64,000 bases of DNA, taken from assembly GCF_000519125.1 (NCBI RefSeq), contig NZ_JAEX01000002.1, positions 372,001 to 436,000 of the forward strand. The letters run 5' to 3'. Shown one piece after another: positions 51,588 to 59,862 of the stretch; position 1 is the first letter of the stretch; each line of letters begins with the position of its first letter. The notes beneath the pieces were generated by a model. It worked only from the letters and a program-made list of their open reading frames with translations. It was not told the origin of the DNA and ran no database searches. Origin of the DNA: Desulfocurvus vexinensis DSM 17965 (lineage in GTDB: Bacteria > Desulfobacterota > Desulfovibrionia > Desulfovibrionales > Desulfovibrionaceae). Both the position numbers and the translations under genes were made by a program.

Positions 51588-53897
51588 ATGCCCGAAACCC
51601 TGAAGGCCGAAGTCAAAAGCGTGGTCTACCACAACCCGGCCAACGGCTATACCGTGGCCCGGGTCCGCGCGCGGGGCGAGGTGGGCGACGTGACCGTGGT
51701 CGGCACCATGGCCCAGGTGCGCCCCGGCGAGATGCTTGACCTCACCGGCCAGTGGGTGGAGCACCCCAAGTTCGGGCGCCAGTTCGAAGTCCATGTGGCC
51801 CAGCAGGCCATGCCCGCCACCATCAACGGCATCCGCCGCTACCTCGCCTCGGGCAACGTGCGCGGCATCGGCCCCGTGCTGGCCGCGCGGCTGGTGGACC
51901 ACTTCGGCGCCGCCGTGCTCGACGTGCTCGACCAGGAACCCGAACGGCTGCTGGAGGTCGAGGGCCTGGGCCGCAAGAAGCTCGCGGCCATCCGCGAGTC
52001 GTGGGCCGGGCAGCACGAGGTGCGCAACCTGATGATCTTTTTGCAGTCGCATCAGGTGTCGCCCACCCACGCGGCGCGCATCTGGCAGCGCTACGGCAGC
52101 GGGGCTGAGGCCAAGCTGCGCGAGAACCCCTACGAGCTGGCCTACGAGATTCGCGGCGTGGGCTTTCGCACCGCCGACGGCATGGCCCTGCGCCTGGGTT
52201 TTTCGCCCGATGCGCCCCAGCGCGTGGAGGCCGGGGTGATTTATGCCCTGTTCGCCGCCAGCGAGAAGGGCCACCTGTTCCTGCCCGAGGACGAGCTGGT
52301 GCGCCATGTGCTGGAGCTGCTGGCGGGCTGGGAGCGCGTGCTGGCCGGGCCGGGTGCTGGCGGGCCCGAGGGCTCGCCGGACCCTGCCGACCCCGACGGC
52401 CCGCCGCCCTGGGCCGGGGTGGACTACGACGCCGACCCGCAGTACGCCGACGCGGAAGGCGGCCCGGGCCCGGACCATGTGCGCGCCGCCGTGGCTGCCC
52501 TGGAGCACCGCAAGCGCGTGGTGGTGGAGGACCTTTCGGCCCAGGGCGTGCCGCGCGCGGTGTTCCTCATGCATTTCTACCGCCACGAGACCGAGACGGC
52601 CAAGCGCCTGTACCACCTGATCGAGCACCCCACGCCCATGGACCTGGCGGCCATCCGCAGGGTCATACCCGGCATCGAGGCCGCGGCGCAGGTGGAGTTG
52701 TCCGCCGAGCAGCGCCAGGCCGTGCTGGCCGGGTGCGAGAACAAGGTCTTCGTCATTACCGGCGGGCCGGGCACGGGCAAGACGACCATCACCCGCACCC
52801 TGGTCAACGTGCTGGCGGCGCTGAAGTTCAAGGTCAAGCTGGCCGCGCCCACGGGCCGGGCCGCCAAGCGCCTGGCCGAGGCCACCGGCCACACGGCCTC
52901 CACCTTGCACCGGCTGCTGCAATACTCCCCCGAGGGCGGCTTCCAGCTGGGGGAGGACAACAAGATCGAGGCCGCCGCCGTGGTGGTGGACGAGGCCTCC
53001 ATGCTCGACGAGGCGCTGTTCCTGGCGCTGCTGCGGGCCCTGCCCCTGACCTGCCGCCTGGTGCTCATCGGCGACGTGAACCAGCTGCCTTCCGTGGGCC
53101 CGGGCAATATCCTGGGCGATATCCTGGCCAGCCAGGCCGTGCCCCACGCCGTGCTCACGCGCATCTTCCGCCAGGCCCGCGAGAGCCTTATCGTCACCAA
53201 CGCCCACCGCATCAACGCGGGCCAGCTGCCCGAGAACAACGAGCCCCCGGGCCCGGCGGACGACTTCTTCTGGGTCCGCCGTTCGGACCCCGGCGACATC
53301 CGCGACTACATCCTGCATCTGGCCACCGAGCGCATCCCCAAGGCCTACGGGCTGGACCCGCGCCGCGACATCCAGGTGCTCACGCCCATCCACAAGGGTC
53401 CCCTGGGCACCCAGGCCCTGAACCGCCTGCTCCAGGAACGACTGAACCCCGTGGGCCGCGAGCTGCGGCGCGGCGAGACCGTCTTCCGCCAGGGCGACCG
53501 CGTGCTCCAGCTGCGCAACGACTACGACAAGGACGTGTTCAACGGCGACCTGGGCTGGATCGCGGCGGTGGACCCCGCCGAGGGCGAGCTGGTGGTGGAG
53601 TTCGACGGCCGCGAGGTGCCCTACGAGGCCCACGAGCTGGACGAGCTGGCCCCGGCCTACGCCGTGTCGGTGCACAAGTCCCAGGGCAGCGAGTACCCGG
53701 CGGTGATTATGCCCGTGGTGCCGCAGCACTACATCATGCTCGAACGCAACCTGATCTATACGGGCCTGACCCGCGCCCGGCGGCTGGCCGTGCTCATCGG
53801 CCCCGCGCGGGCCATGTCCATCGGCCTGGCCCGGGCCACCAGCCGCAAGCGCAACACCCACCTGCAATACCGCCTCCAGGCGGCCTTCAACCACTAG
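51588..53897 (+). CDS. recD2: RecD2-type DNA helicase
   Basis: A 769-residue SF1B 5'-3' helicase of the RecD2 type, which acts without RecBC. The N-terminal region includes helix-hairpin-helix repeats (RGIGPVLAARLVDHFG). Walker A is GGPGTGKTTITRTL (near residue 393), Walker B is VVVDEASMLD, and the C-terminal 2B/SH3 region contains AYAVSVHKSQGSEYPAVIMP. A Pro/Asp/Gly-rich insertion (about residues 258-300) is not part of the family core. It is probably co-transcribed with recR (37-base gap). Confidence 0.94.
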   Translation: MPETLKAEVKSVVYHNPANGYTVARVRARGEVGDVTVVGTMAQVRPGEMLDLTGQWVEHPKFGRQFEVHVAQQAMPATINGIRRYLASGNVRGIGPVLAARLVDHFGAAVLDVLDQEPERLLEVEGLGRKKLAAIRESWAGQHEVRNLMIFLQSHQVSPTHAARIWQRYGSGAEAKLRENPYELAYEIRGVGFRTADGMALRLGFSPDAPQRVEAGVIYALFAASEKGHLFLPEDELVRHVLELLAGWERVLAGPGAGGPEGSPDPADPDGPPPWAGVDYDADPQYADAEGGPGPDHVRAAVAALEHRKRVVVEDLSAQGVPRAVFLMHFYRHETETAKRLYHLIEHPTPMDLAAIRRVIPGIEAAAQVELSAEQRQAVLAGCENKVFVITGGPGTGKTTITRTLVNVLAALKFKVKLAAPTGRAAKRLAEATGHTASTLHRLLQYSPEGGFQLGEDNKIEAAAVVVDEASMLDEALFLALLRALPLTCRLVLIGDVNQLPSVGPGNILGDILASQAVPHAVLTRIFRQARESLIVTNAHRINAGQLPENNEPPGPADDFFWVRRSDPGDIRDYILHLATERIPKAYGLDPRRDIQVLTPIHKGPLGTQALNRLLQERLNPVGRELRRGETVFRQGDRVLQLRNDYDKDVFNGDLGWIAAVDPAEGELVVEFDGREVPYEAHELDELAPAYAVSVHKSQGSEYPAVIMPVVPQHYIMLERNLIYTGLTRARRLAVLIGPARAMSIGLARATSRKRNTHLQYRLQAAFNH

Positions 53898-53925
53898 CCC
53901 TTCGCGCCTGGCGCATCGCGGCGTC

Positions 53926-53954
53926 TTGGCATCGGCCCGGGGTTGGGGTATGAC
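53926..53954 (+). promoter_or_regulatory. sigma-70-type promoter of the glycan cassette
   Basis: TTGGCA (53926-53931), a 17-base spacer and TATGAC (53949-53954). It lies 45 bases before the next gene and overlaps an inverted repeat (GGCCCGGG...CCCGGGCC). Confidence 0.5.
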
Positions 53955-53998
53955 CCGGGCCACGCCACAAGGACGCGCACCCAGAGAGGACCCCGACC

Positions 53999-55426
53999 AT
54001 GCAGCTTTCCGCCTACAAGCAGAAGATCCGCGAGACGTTCGACGCCCTGGCCCCCGAGCGGCGCATGTGGCGGGCGAAAAACGCCGCCTACTACGACGCC
54101 CAGGCCGCCTACCTGCGCTTCGTCGTGCCCCCGGGGCGGCGCGTGCTGGAGCTGGGCTGCGGCACGGGCGAGCTGCTGGCGGCCCTGGAGCCGTCCCTGG
54201 GCGTGGGCGTGGACCTCTCGCCGCGCATGACGGAGTTGGCCGCCGAAGCCTTTCCGGGGCTGACCTTCCTCACCGGCGACGCCGAGAACCTTGCGGCCTG
54301 CGGGGTGGAGGGCACCTTCGACTTCATCGTGGTCTCCGACCTGGTGGGCCACCTGGAGGACGTGCAGGCCTGCTTCGAGAACCTGCGCCCCTTTTGCACC
54401 CCCGAAACGCGCGTCATCGTCGGCTACTACAATTTCCTGTGGGAGCCGCTGCTGGAGCTGGCCGAGCGCGTGGGCGCCAAGATGCCCCAGCGCATGGGCA
54501 ACTGGCTCTCGCCCCTGGACATCAAGAACCTGCTGTACCTGGCGGACTTCGAGACCGTGAAGACCGACCGCAAGCTGCTGTTGCCCAGGCGCGTGCCGCT
54601 GCTTTCGCCCCTGGCCGAGGCCCTGGGCAGCCTGCCGCTGGTCAACCGCCTGTGCCTGTCCGACTGGGTGGTGGCCCGCATGCGCGAGCGCGCCGAGGTG
54701 GACGACGACCTGAGCGTGACGGTGCTCATCCCCTGCCGCAACGAGCGCGGCAATATCGAGCCCGCCGTGCGCCGCACCCCCGAGCTGGGCAGCCACACCG
54801 AGATCATTTTCGTGGACGGCCACTCCCAGGACGGCACCCCCGAGGAGATCCGCCGGGTCATGGCCGCCAACCCCGACAAGGACATCAAGTTCCTGGTCCA
54901 GGACGGCAAGGGCAAGGGCGACGCCGTGCGCAAGGGCTTCGCCGCCGCCAGCGGCGACGTGCTGATGATCCTGGACGCCGACCTGACCATGCCTCCCGAA
55001 GACCTGCCCAAGTTCTACCGGGCCATCGCCTCGGGCAAGGGCGAGTTCATCAACGGCACGCGGTTGGTCTACCCCATGCAGGACGAGGCCATGCGCTTCT
55101 TGAACCTGCTGGGCAACAAGTTCTTCAGCCTGGCCTTCTCCTGGCTGCTCAACCAGCGCCTCAAGGACACCCTGTGCGGCACCAAGGTGCTCTCGCGCAA
55201 GGACTACGAGCGGCTGGTGGCCGGGCGGGCCTATTTCGGCGACTTCGACCCCTTCGGCGACTTCGACCTGCTCTTCGGGGCCTCCAAGCTGAACCTGAAG
55301 ATCGTCGAGGTGCCCATCCGCTACCGGGCCCGCGAATACGGCGAAACCCAGATCAGCCGCTTCCGCCACGGGTTGCTCCTGCTGCGCATGTGCTGGTTCG
55401 CCATGCGCAAGCTCAAGTTCGTCTAG
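53999..55426 (+). CDS. methyltransferase-glycosyltransferase (GT2) fusion
   Basis: A 475-residue fusion. Residues about 1-230 are a class I methyltransferase (motif I LELGCGTGE at about 50, VGVDLSPRMTELA, FIVVSDLVGHLED). Residues about 240-475 are a family 2 glycosyltransferase like polyprenyl-phosphate mannosyl/glucosyltransferases (LIPCRNERGNIE, IIFVDGHSQDGTPE, catalytic DAD in MILDADLTMPPEDLPKF). The GT2 part would load a sugar onto a lipid phosphate on the cytoplasmic face; the methyltransferase may modify the sugar or lipid. GAGAGGA precedes the ATG. Two further envelope genes follow. Confidence 0.88.
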   Translation: MQLSAYKQKIRETFDALAPERRMWRAKNAAYYDAQAAYLRFVVPPGRRVLELGCGTGELLAALEPSLGVGVDLSPRMTELAAEAFPGLTFLTGDAENLAACGVEGTFDFIVVSDLVGHLEDVQACFENLRPFCTPETRVIVGYYNFLWEPLLELAERVGAKMPQRMGNWLSPLDIKNLLYLADFETVKTDRKLLLPRRVPLLSPLAEALGSLPLVNRLCLSDWVVARMRERAEVDDDLSVTVLIPCRNERGNIEPAVRRTPELGSHTEIIFVDGHSQDGTPEEIRRVMAANPDKDIKFLVQDGKGKGDAVRKGFAAASGDVLMILDADLTMPPEDLPKFYRAIASGKGEFINGTRLVYPMQDEAMRFLNLLGNKFFSLAFSWLLNQRLKDTLCGTKVLSRKDYERLVAGRAYFGDFDPFGDFDLLFGASKLNLKIVEVPIRYRAREYGETQISRFRHGLLLLRMCWFAMRKLKFV

Positions 55427-55454
55427 GCCCGCGCGGGGCGGGGAGGGAAGGCCG

Positions 55455-56174
55455 ATGTCCGAGCGCATCCTGAGGGAACAGCTTGCCGCCTGGGAGCGCA
55501 AGCCCTGCGTGCGGCGCATGTACCGGGGCTGGTTCGAGGCCATGCGCCGCGAGATGCCCCCGGGCCCGGCCCTGGAGGTCGGCGCGGGCATCGGCAAGTT
55601 CAAGGAGCATGTGCCCGGGGTGCTGACCCTGGACATCGAGCGCACGCCCTGGACGGACATGGTGGGCGACGCCCAGCGGCTGCCCGTGCGCGACGGGGCC
55701 CTGGCCAGCATCGTGCTTTTCGACGTGCTGCACCACCTGCCGCGCCCGGCGCTGTTCTTCGCCGAGGCCCTGCGCGCCCTGCGGCCCGGGGGGCGGGTGC
55801 TGATCATGGACCCCTACGTCTCCCCGGCCTCGTATCCCGTATACCGCTGGCTGCACCCCGAGCCCGTGGACCTGGGCTGCGACCCCCTGGGCGAGGCCTG
55901 CCTGTGTTCGGACCGGCCCTTCGACTCCAACCAGGCCGTGGCCACGGTGCTGTTCTTCCGCCAGCCGGAGCGCTTCGCGCGCGCCTTCCCGCAATTGCGC
56001 GTGGTGCAGCGCCGCCGCCTGGCGCAGCTGTCCTATCCGCTCACCGGGGGCTTCGGGGGCCGGGCGCTGCTGCCGGACGCCGCCATCGCCTGGCTGGAGC
56101 GCGCCGAAGCCCGCCTGGGCCTGCTGGACCCGCTGCTGGCCTTTCGCACCTTCATCATCCTGGAAAAAGCATGA
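55455..56174 (+). CDS. class I SAM-dependent methyltransferase
   Basis: A 239-residue methyltransferase of the Methyltransf_11 type: ALEVGAGIGKFKEHVPGVLT as motif I region, GDAQRLPVRDGALASIVLFD, then the VLHHLPRPALFFAEALRALR block. Conserved aromatic and acidic residues after this (MDPYVSPASYPVYRWLHPEP) are typical of methyltransferases in surface glycan clusters. GGGAGGG precedes the ATG. It overlaps the next gene by four bases (ATGA), so it acts in the same pathway. Substrate unknown. Confidence 0.88.
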   Translation: MSERILREQLAAWERKPCVRRMYRGWFEAMRREMPPGPALEVGAGIGKFKEHVPGVLTLDIERTPWTDMVGDAQRLPVRDGALASIVLFDVLHHLPRPALFFAEALRALRPGGRVLIMDPYVSPASYPVYRWLHPEPVDLGCDPLGEACLCSDRPFDSNQAVATVLFFRQPERFARAFPQLRVVQRRRLAQLSYPLTGGFGGRALLPDAAIAWLERAEARLGLLDPLLAFRTFIILEKA

Positions 56175-58513
56175 AACCGAGCGCGAGCCTGCGATTCTTC
56201 ACCGTGGCCCTGGGCCTGGGGCTGCTCATGCGCCTGGCGGCCGGGCTGCTGCTCTGGGATTCCCCACACACCATGGTGCGCGGCGACGGCGACCATTTCA
56301 TCTACATCGAAATGGCCAACCTGCTGTTGGACCAGGGCTTCAGCCCCGCCTTCGACACCGAGCGCGTGCCCGGGTACGGGATGTTCCTGGCGCTGTGCGC
56401 CGTCCTGGCCCCGGGGGGCGAAATCCTGGAAGGGGTGGTGGGCACCAACGCCCTGCTGCTGGCCATGGTGCTCCAGAACCTGGCGGGCTTCTCGGTGGTC
56501 TACACCATGCACCGCACCGGGGCCCTGTTCGACCAGACCACGGCCAACCTCGCGGGCGGGTTCGCCGCGCTGAACCTGAACATGGTCGTGTATTCCAACC
56601 AGGTGCTCACGGAATCGCTGTTCTATCCGCTGTTTGCGGTGATGCTCTATTTCTTCCTGCGCTACCACGTCAGCCGCGCGGGCCGCGACCTGGCCCTGGC
56701 CGCCGCCATGCTGGGGGTGTGCACCATGGTGCGCACCGTGACCATGTACCTGCCGCTGTTCATGGTCGGCTACCTGCTGGTGGAGTGGTGCCGTGACGGC
56801 GTCTGGGTGCGTCTGCGCCGGGCGGCGCTGTTCGCCGTGGTCTTCGCGGCGCTGGTGGCGCCCTGGCTGGCGCGCAACGCCGTGCTCCACGGCCATGTGG
56901 CCATGACCTCCCAGGGCGTGCGCCACCTCACGGAATGGGTGGTGCCGGGCATCGCCCTGTTCGAGGAGGGGTTGTCCCCGGCCAAGGCGGGCAAGGCCAA
57001 GTATTCCCGGCTGTGGAAGGAACACCTTACGACCCTGCCCGAGGAGGTCCGCGCCGATCCCTTCGCCCGCGACGCGGCGGCCAAGGCCTGGTTCGCGGAC
57101 TACCTGCGCACGGTGTCGCCGCTGTCGGTGGCCAAGGCCTGGGTCTGGGGTGCGTCCAAGAACATCCTCAGCCCGTCGAGCATGGGCGTGGTCAACATGC
57201 TGGCCCTGGACTGGCGCGGCTACTACGAGAGCCCGGGGGACAACGCCCTGGAACGGCTGTGGAATTTCCTGACCTACAACCCGGCCTTCGCCGTTGCCGG
57301 GCTGGTGCTGACCCTGGTCTTGCGCGTGGTGCAGCTCGCCGGGGCGTGGCGGCTTGTGCGCGCCCGGCCCGGCATGGCCCTGGGCGGGCTGATGGTGGTG
57401 GGCTATTTCCTGGCCGTGAACGGGCCTGTGGGCTACGCGCGCTACCGCCTGCCCCTGGAGCCGCTGTTCGTGCTGCTGACGGCCCTGGCCGTCGGCCTGC
57501 TGCCCGCGTTGCGCCGCGAGGCGGAGCAGGGCGGCGCGGCGGGGGCGGGGCTGCGCGCCGTGGCCGGGCCCGCGCTGCGCGTGACCCTGGCCGGGGGCTG
57601 CCTGCTTTACGCCGTGTGGGGCATCGACCCTGTGGCCCTGGGCCGTTCCCTGGGGGCGCTGCCCCTGGCGGGCATGGCCCTGTGCGCCGTGGTGCTGGCC
57701 GTGGACCTGGTCGCGGTCGGGCTGCGGCTGCGGGTCATCTCCGGGGGGCGTGTGGGCCTCGGGGCCGCCGTGGGCGCGGGCTGCGTGGGCATCGGGCTGA
57801 ACAACATCCTGCCCGCCAAGCTCGGCGAGGCGGCCAAGGCCCTGTACCTGGCCCGCGCGGGCCGGGCCGGGGCGGCCCGGGGCCTGGGCTGGGTGTTCTG
57901 GGAGCGCTTCGGCGACCTGAACATGCTGTTGCTGGCGGCCCTGGCGGCGGTGGCCCTGGTGGGCGGCGGGATGCTGGCCTGGCCGCTGGCGGCGCTGGTG
58001 CTGGGCCTGTGGGCGGCCCTGGCAGCCCTGGCGCGCTGGCCCCGGCTGGCGGCCCTGGCCGAGCGGCTCATGCCCCTGGCCGGGCTCAAGCGGCTGGTGC
58101 GCGAACTGGCCGGGCACCTGGGCGGGGAGCTGCGCGGTGCCTTCCTGGGCCGTGTGGCCCTGTTCTCCCTGATCACCTGGGCGGTGTATTATCTTCAGTA
58201 TGTCGTGCTGCTGCGCCTGACGGGCGGGCTGGACCTGGACGCCGGGCAGATGCTGGCGGTGTTCGTCATGGCCGCCGGGGGCCTGGCCCTGCCGTCCACC
58301 CCGGGCGGGGTGGGGGTCTACGAGGCGGTGATGGTCGCCGCCCTGGCGGTGTTCGGGGTGCCCCGGGAACAGGCCCTGGCCCTGGGGGTGTTCTACCACG
58401 TGCTGCTGTTCGTGCCGACCACGGCCCTGGCCCTGGCGCTGCTGTTGCGCTCGGGCCTGGGGCTGGGGGCGCTGCGCGCGGGCGCCGGGGCCACGGAGGC
58501 GAGCCATGCCTGA
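56171..58513 (+). CDS. GT-C glycosyltransferase fused to flippase-like LPG-synthase TM domain
   Basis: A 780-residue protein with many membrane segments. The N-terminal half (about residues 1-455) looks like a GT-C lipid-phosphosugar transferase (ArnT/PMT type): periplasmic loop after TM1 with GDGDHFIYIEMANLL and ERVPGYGMFLALCAVL. The C-terminal half (about 470-770) is the LPG_synthase_TM/UPF0104 module, with NNILPAKLGEAAKALYLARA and the late block LPSTPGGVGVYEAVMVAALA. I know these as separate proteins; one chain would join sugar transfer and lipid handling. ATGA overlap on the left, and an 8-base overlap with thiD on the right. Confidence 0.85.
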   Translation: MKPSASLRFFTVALGLGLLMRLAAGLLLWDSPHTMVRGDGDHFIYIEMANLLLDQGFSPAFDTERVPGYGMFLALCAVLAPGGEILEGVVGTNALLLAMVLQNLAGFSVVYTMHRTGALFDQTTANLAGGFAALNLNMVVYSNQVLTESLFYPLFAVMLYFFLRYHVSRAGRDLALAAAMLGVCTMVRTVTMYLPLFMVGYLLVEWCRDGVWVRLRRAALFAVVFAALVAPWLARNAVLHGHVAMTSQGVRHLTEWVVPGIALFEEGLSPAKAGKAKYSRLWKEHLTTLPEEVRADPFARDAAAKAWFADYLRTVSPLSVAKAWVWGASKNILSPSSMGVVNMLALDWRGYYESPGDNALERLWNFLTYNPAFAVAGLVLTLVLRVVQLAGAWRLVRARPGMALGGLMVVGYFLAVNGPVGYARYRLPLEPLFVLLTALAVGLLPALRREAEQGGAAGAGLRAVAGPALRVTLAGGCLLYAVWGIDPVALGRSLGALPLAGMALCAVVLAVDLVAVGLRLRVISGGRVGLGAAVGAGCVGIGLNNILPAKLGEAAKALYLARAGRAGAARGLGWVFWERFGDLNMLLLAALAAVALVGGGMLAWPLAALVLGLWAALAALARWPRLAALAERLMPLAGLKRLVRELAGHLGGELRGAFLGRVALFSLITWAVYYLQYVVLLRLTGGLDLDAGQMLAVFVMAAGGLALPSTPGGVGVYEAVMVAALAVFGVPREQALALGVFYHVLLFVPTTALALALLLRSGLGLGALRAGAGATEASHA

Positions 58514-59405
58514 GCCCACGCGCGGGCCCGCGCAGATTTTGACCATCGCCGGGTCGGACTCCGGCGGCGGGGCGGGTATCCAGGCCGACCTGAAGACCAT
58601 CGCCATGCTTGGCGGCTACGGCATGAGCGTCATCACGGCGCTCACGGCCCAGAATTCCCTGGGCGTCACGGGCATCGAGGCCCCCACGCCCGGGTTCGTG
58701 GCCCTGCAGCTGACCACGGTGCTCACGGACTTCCGCGTGGCGGCGGCCAAGACCGGGATGCTCTTTTCGGCGCCCATCATCGAGGCTGTGGCCGACACCC
58801 TGGCGGACAAGGCCTTCCCGCTGGTGGTGGACCCGGTCTGCGTCAGCCAGAGCGGGCACCGCCTGCTGGAGGAGAACGCCGTGGACGCCCTGCGGCGGCG
58901 GATGCTGCCCCTGGCCGACCTGCTCACGCCCAATGGGCCCGAGGCCGAGCTGCTGGCGGGCATGGTCATCGACAGCCCCGGCGCCGCGCGCGAGGCCGTG
59001 GGGCGGCTGCTGGGCCTGGGGGCGCGGGCCGTGCTGCTCAAGGGCGGGCACTTCCGGGGCGAGCACCTGGACGGCTCCGGGCAGGACCGCATGGCCGACC
59101 TGCTGGGGTTGGCCGACGGCAGCTTCACGGTGCTGGAGCAGCCCCGGGTGGACACGGCGCACACCCACGGCACGGGCTGCACCCTGTCGGCGGCCATCGC
59201 CACCGGCCTGGGCCAGGGCCTGGGGCTGCGCGAGGCCGTGGTCCGCGCCCAGCGCTACCTGAACCTGGGCCTGCGCCACGGCTTCGCCCCGGGCCGGGGC
59301 GCGGGGCCGCCCGCCCACGGCGCGCCCCTGGACCTGCTGGCCGCCGGGCGCGATCCCCTGGACGCCGCCCTGGACGCCGGGGTCGGGCGCCGGGGCCGGG
59401 GCTGA
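58506..59405 (+). CDS. thiD: hydroxymethylpyrimidine/phosphomethylpyrimidine kinase
   Basis: A 299-residue ThiD of the ribokinase fold that phosphorylates HMP twice for thiamine synthesis. Landmarks are ILTIAGSDSGGGAGIQADLK, the substrate region MSVITALTAQNSLGV, LTPNGPEAELLAGM and the anion hole HGTGCTLSAAIATGL. The tail after about residue 255 is longer than in E. coli and Gly/Arg-rich. It overlaps the membrane glycosyltransferase gene by 8 bases although unrelated in function. Confidence 0.93.
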   Translation: MPEPTRGPAQILTIAGSDSGGGAGIQADLKTIAMLGGYGMSVITALTAQNSLGVTGIEAPTPGFVALQLTTVLTDFRVAAAKTGMLFSAPIIEAVADTLADKAFPLVVDPVCVSQSGHRLLEENAVDALRRRMLPLADLLTPNGPEAELLAGMVIDSPGAAREAVGRLLGLGARAVLLKGGHFRGEHLDGSGQDRMADLLGLADGSFTVLEQPRVDTAHTHGTGCTLSAAIATGLGQGLGLREAVVRAQRYLNLGLRHGFAPGRGAGPPAHGAPLDLLAAGRDPLDAALDAGVGRRGRG

Positions 59406-59711
59406 GGGGCGCACCGGGGCCTGGGCCGGGCGCCGCGGGCTTGACACGGCGGAACAAATAGGGTTTCTAGCCTGCGCACCGTGGGGGGATTGACACCCCA
59501 GCCCCGCGTGGCTAATGCATTAGCCTTTTGCGGGGTGTCCGGGCCGCGCGGGCCAGCGCCCGCGCCTCTGGCCGCCGCGGGTTTCGGGCGGCACGGGCCG
59601 CGCCGGTGGGGCGCCGTGCCCGCACGGGGCCGTTTTCGTCTTTCCGGAATCTTTTTTTGCCGACCGGGGTCGCCGCCCCGCAGCGCCTGACGCCGGGCGG
59701 GCACGCGCCAC
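59406..59711. other. 306-base spacer before tRNA-Leu with promoter-like boxes
   Basis: No gene-like frame. Two perfect TTGACA boxes lie at 59441-59446 and 59490-59495. The first has TTTCTA 17 bases on, the second has TAATGC 17 bases on, inside a palindrome; both -10 boxes are poor. One of them probably serves tRNA-Leu and tig. Confidence 0.4.
59502..59535. repeat. nested inverted repeat between thiD and tRNA-Leu
   Basis: The 16-base perfect palindrome GGCTAATGCATTAGCC (59510-59525) is flanked by CCCCGC (59502-59507) and GCGGGG (59530-59535). With TTTT directly after the inner palindrome it could be the thiD terminator; it also overlaps a possible -10 box and could be an operator. Confidence 0.55.
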
Positions 59712-59796
59712 GCAGGGGTGGTGGAATTGGTAAACACGCTGGTCTTAGGAGCCAGTGCCGCAAGGCTTGAGGGTTCGAGTCCCTCCCCCTGCACCA
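59712..59796 (+). tRNA. tRNA-Leu(UAG)
   Basis: An 85-base class II tRNA: acceptor GCAGGGG/CCCCTGC, anticodon stem CTGGT/GCCAG with loop CTTAGGA (anticodon TAG), a long variable arm, and a T arm GAGGGTTCGAGTCCCTC. Discriminator A and encoded CCA. It reads CUA and other CUN leucine codons. It precedes tig by 66 bases. Confidence 0.97.
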
Positions 59797-59862
59797 CGAC
59801 GCCCGCACTGGCCGCCAACGATTTCCTCTGAAAACGAGGCAGACGCACAAGGAGCCGAACAC

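Noticed and set aside
47273-51616. 1447-codon minus-strand frame across ilvE, dnaX, ybaB and recR
   Set aside because: It lies opposite four well-conserved genes and has low-complexity shadow composition, so it is not a giant gene.
56033-58606. 857-codon minus-strand frame opposite the GT-C fusion
   Set aside because: His/Gln/Gly-rich shadow with no domain. The plus frame has coherent membrane segments and family motifs.
59481-59690. 69-codon frame in the spacer before tRNA-Leu
   Set aside because: It has no SD, overlaps the palindrome and has Pro/Arg-rich composition typical of chance frames at this GC.
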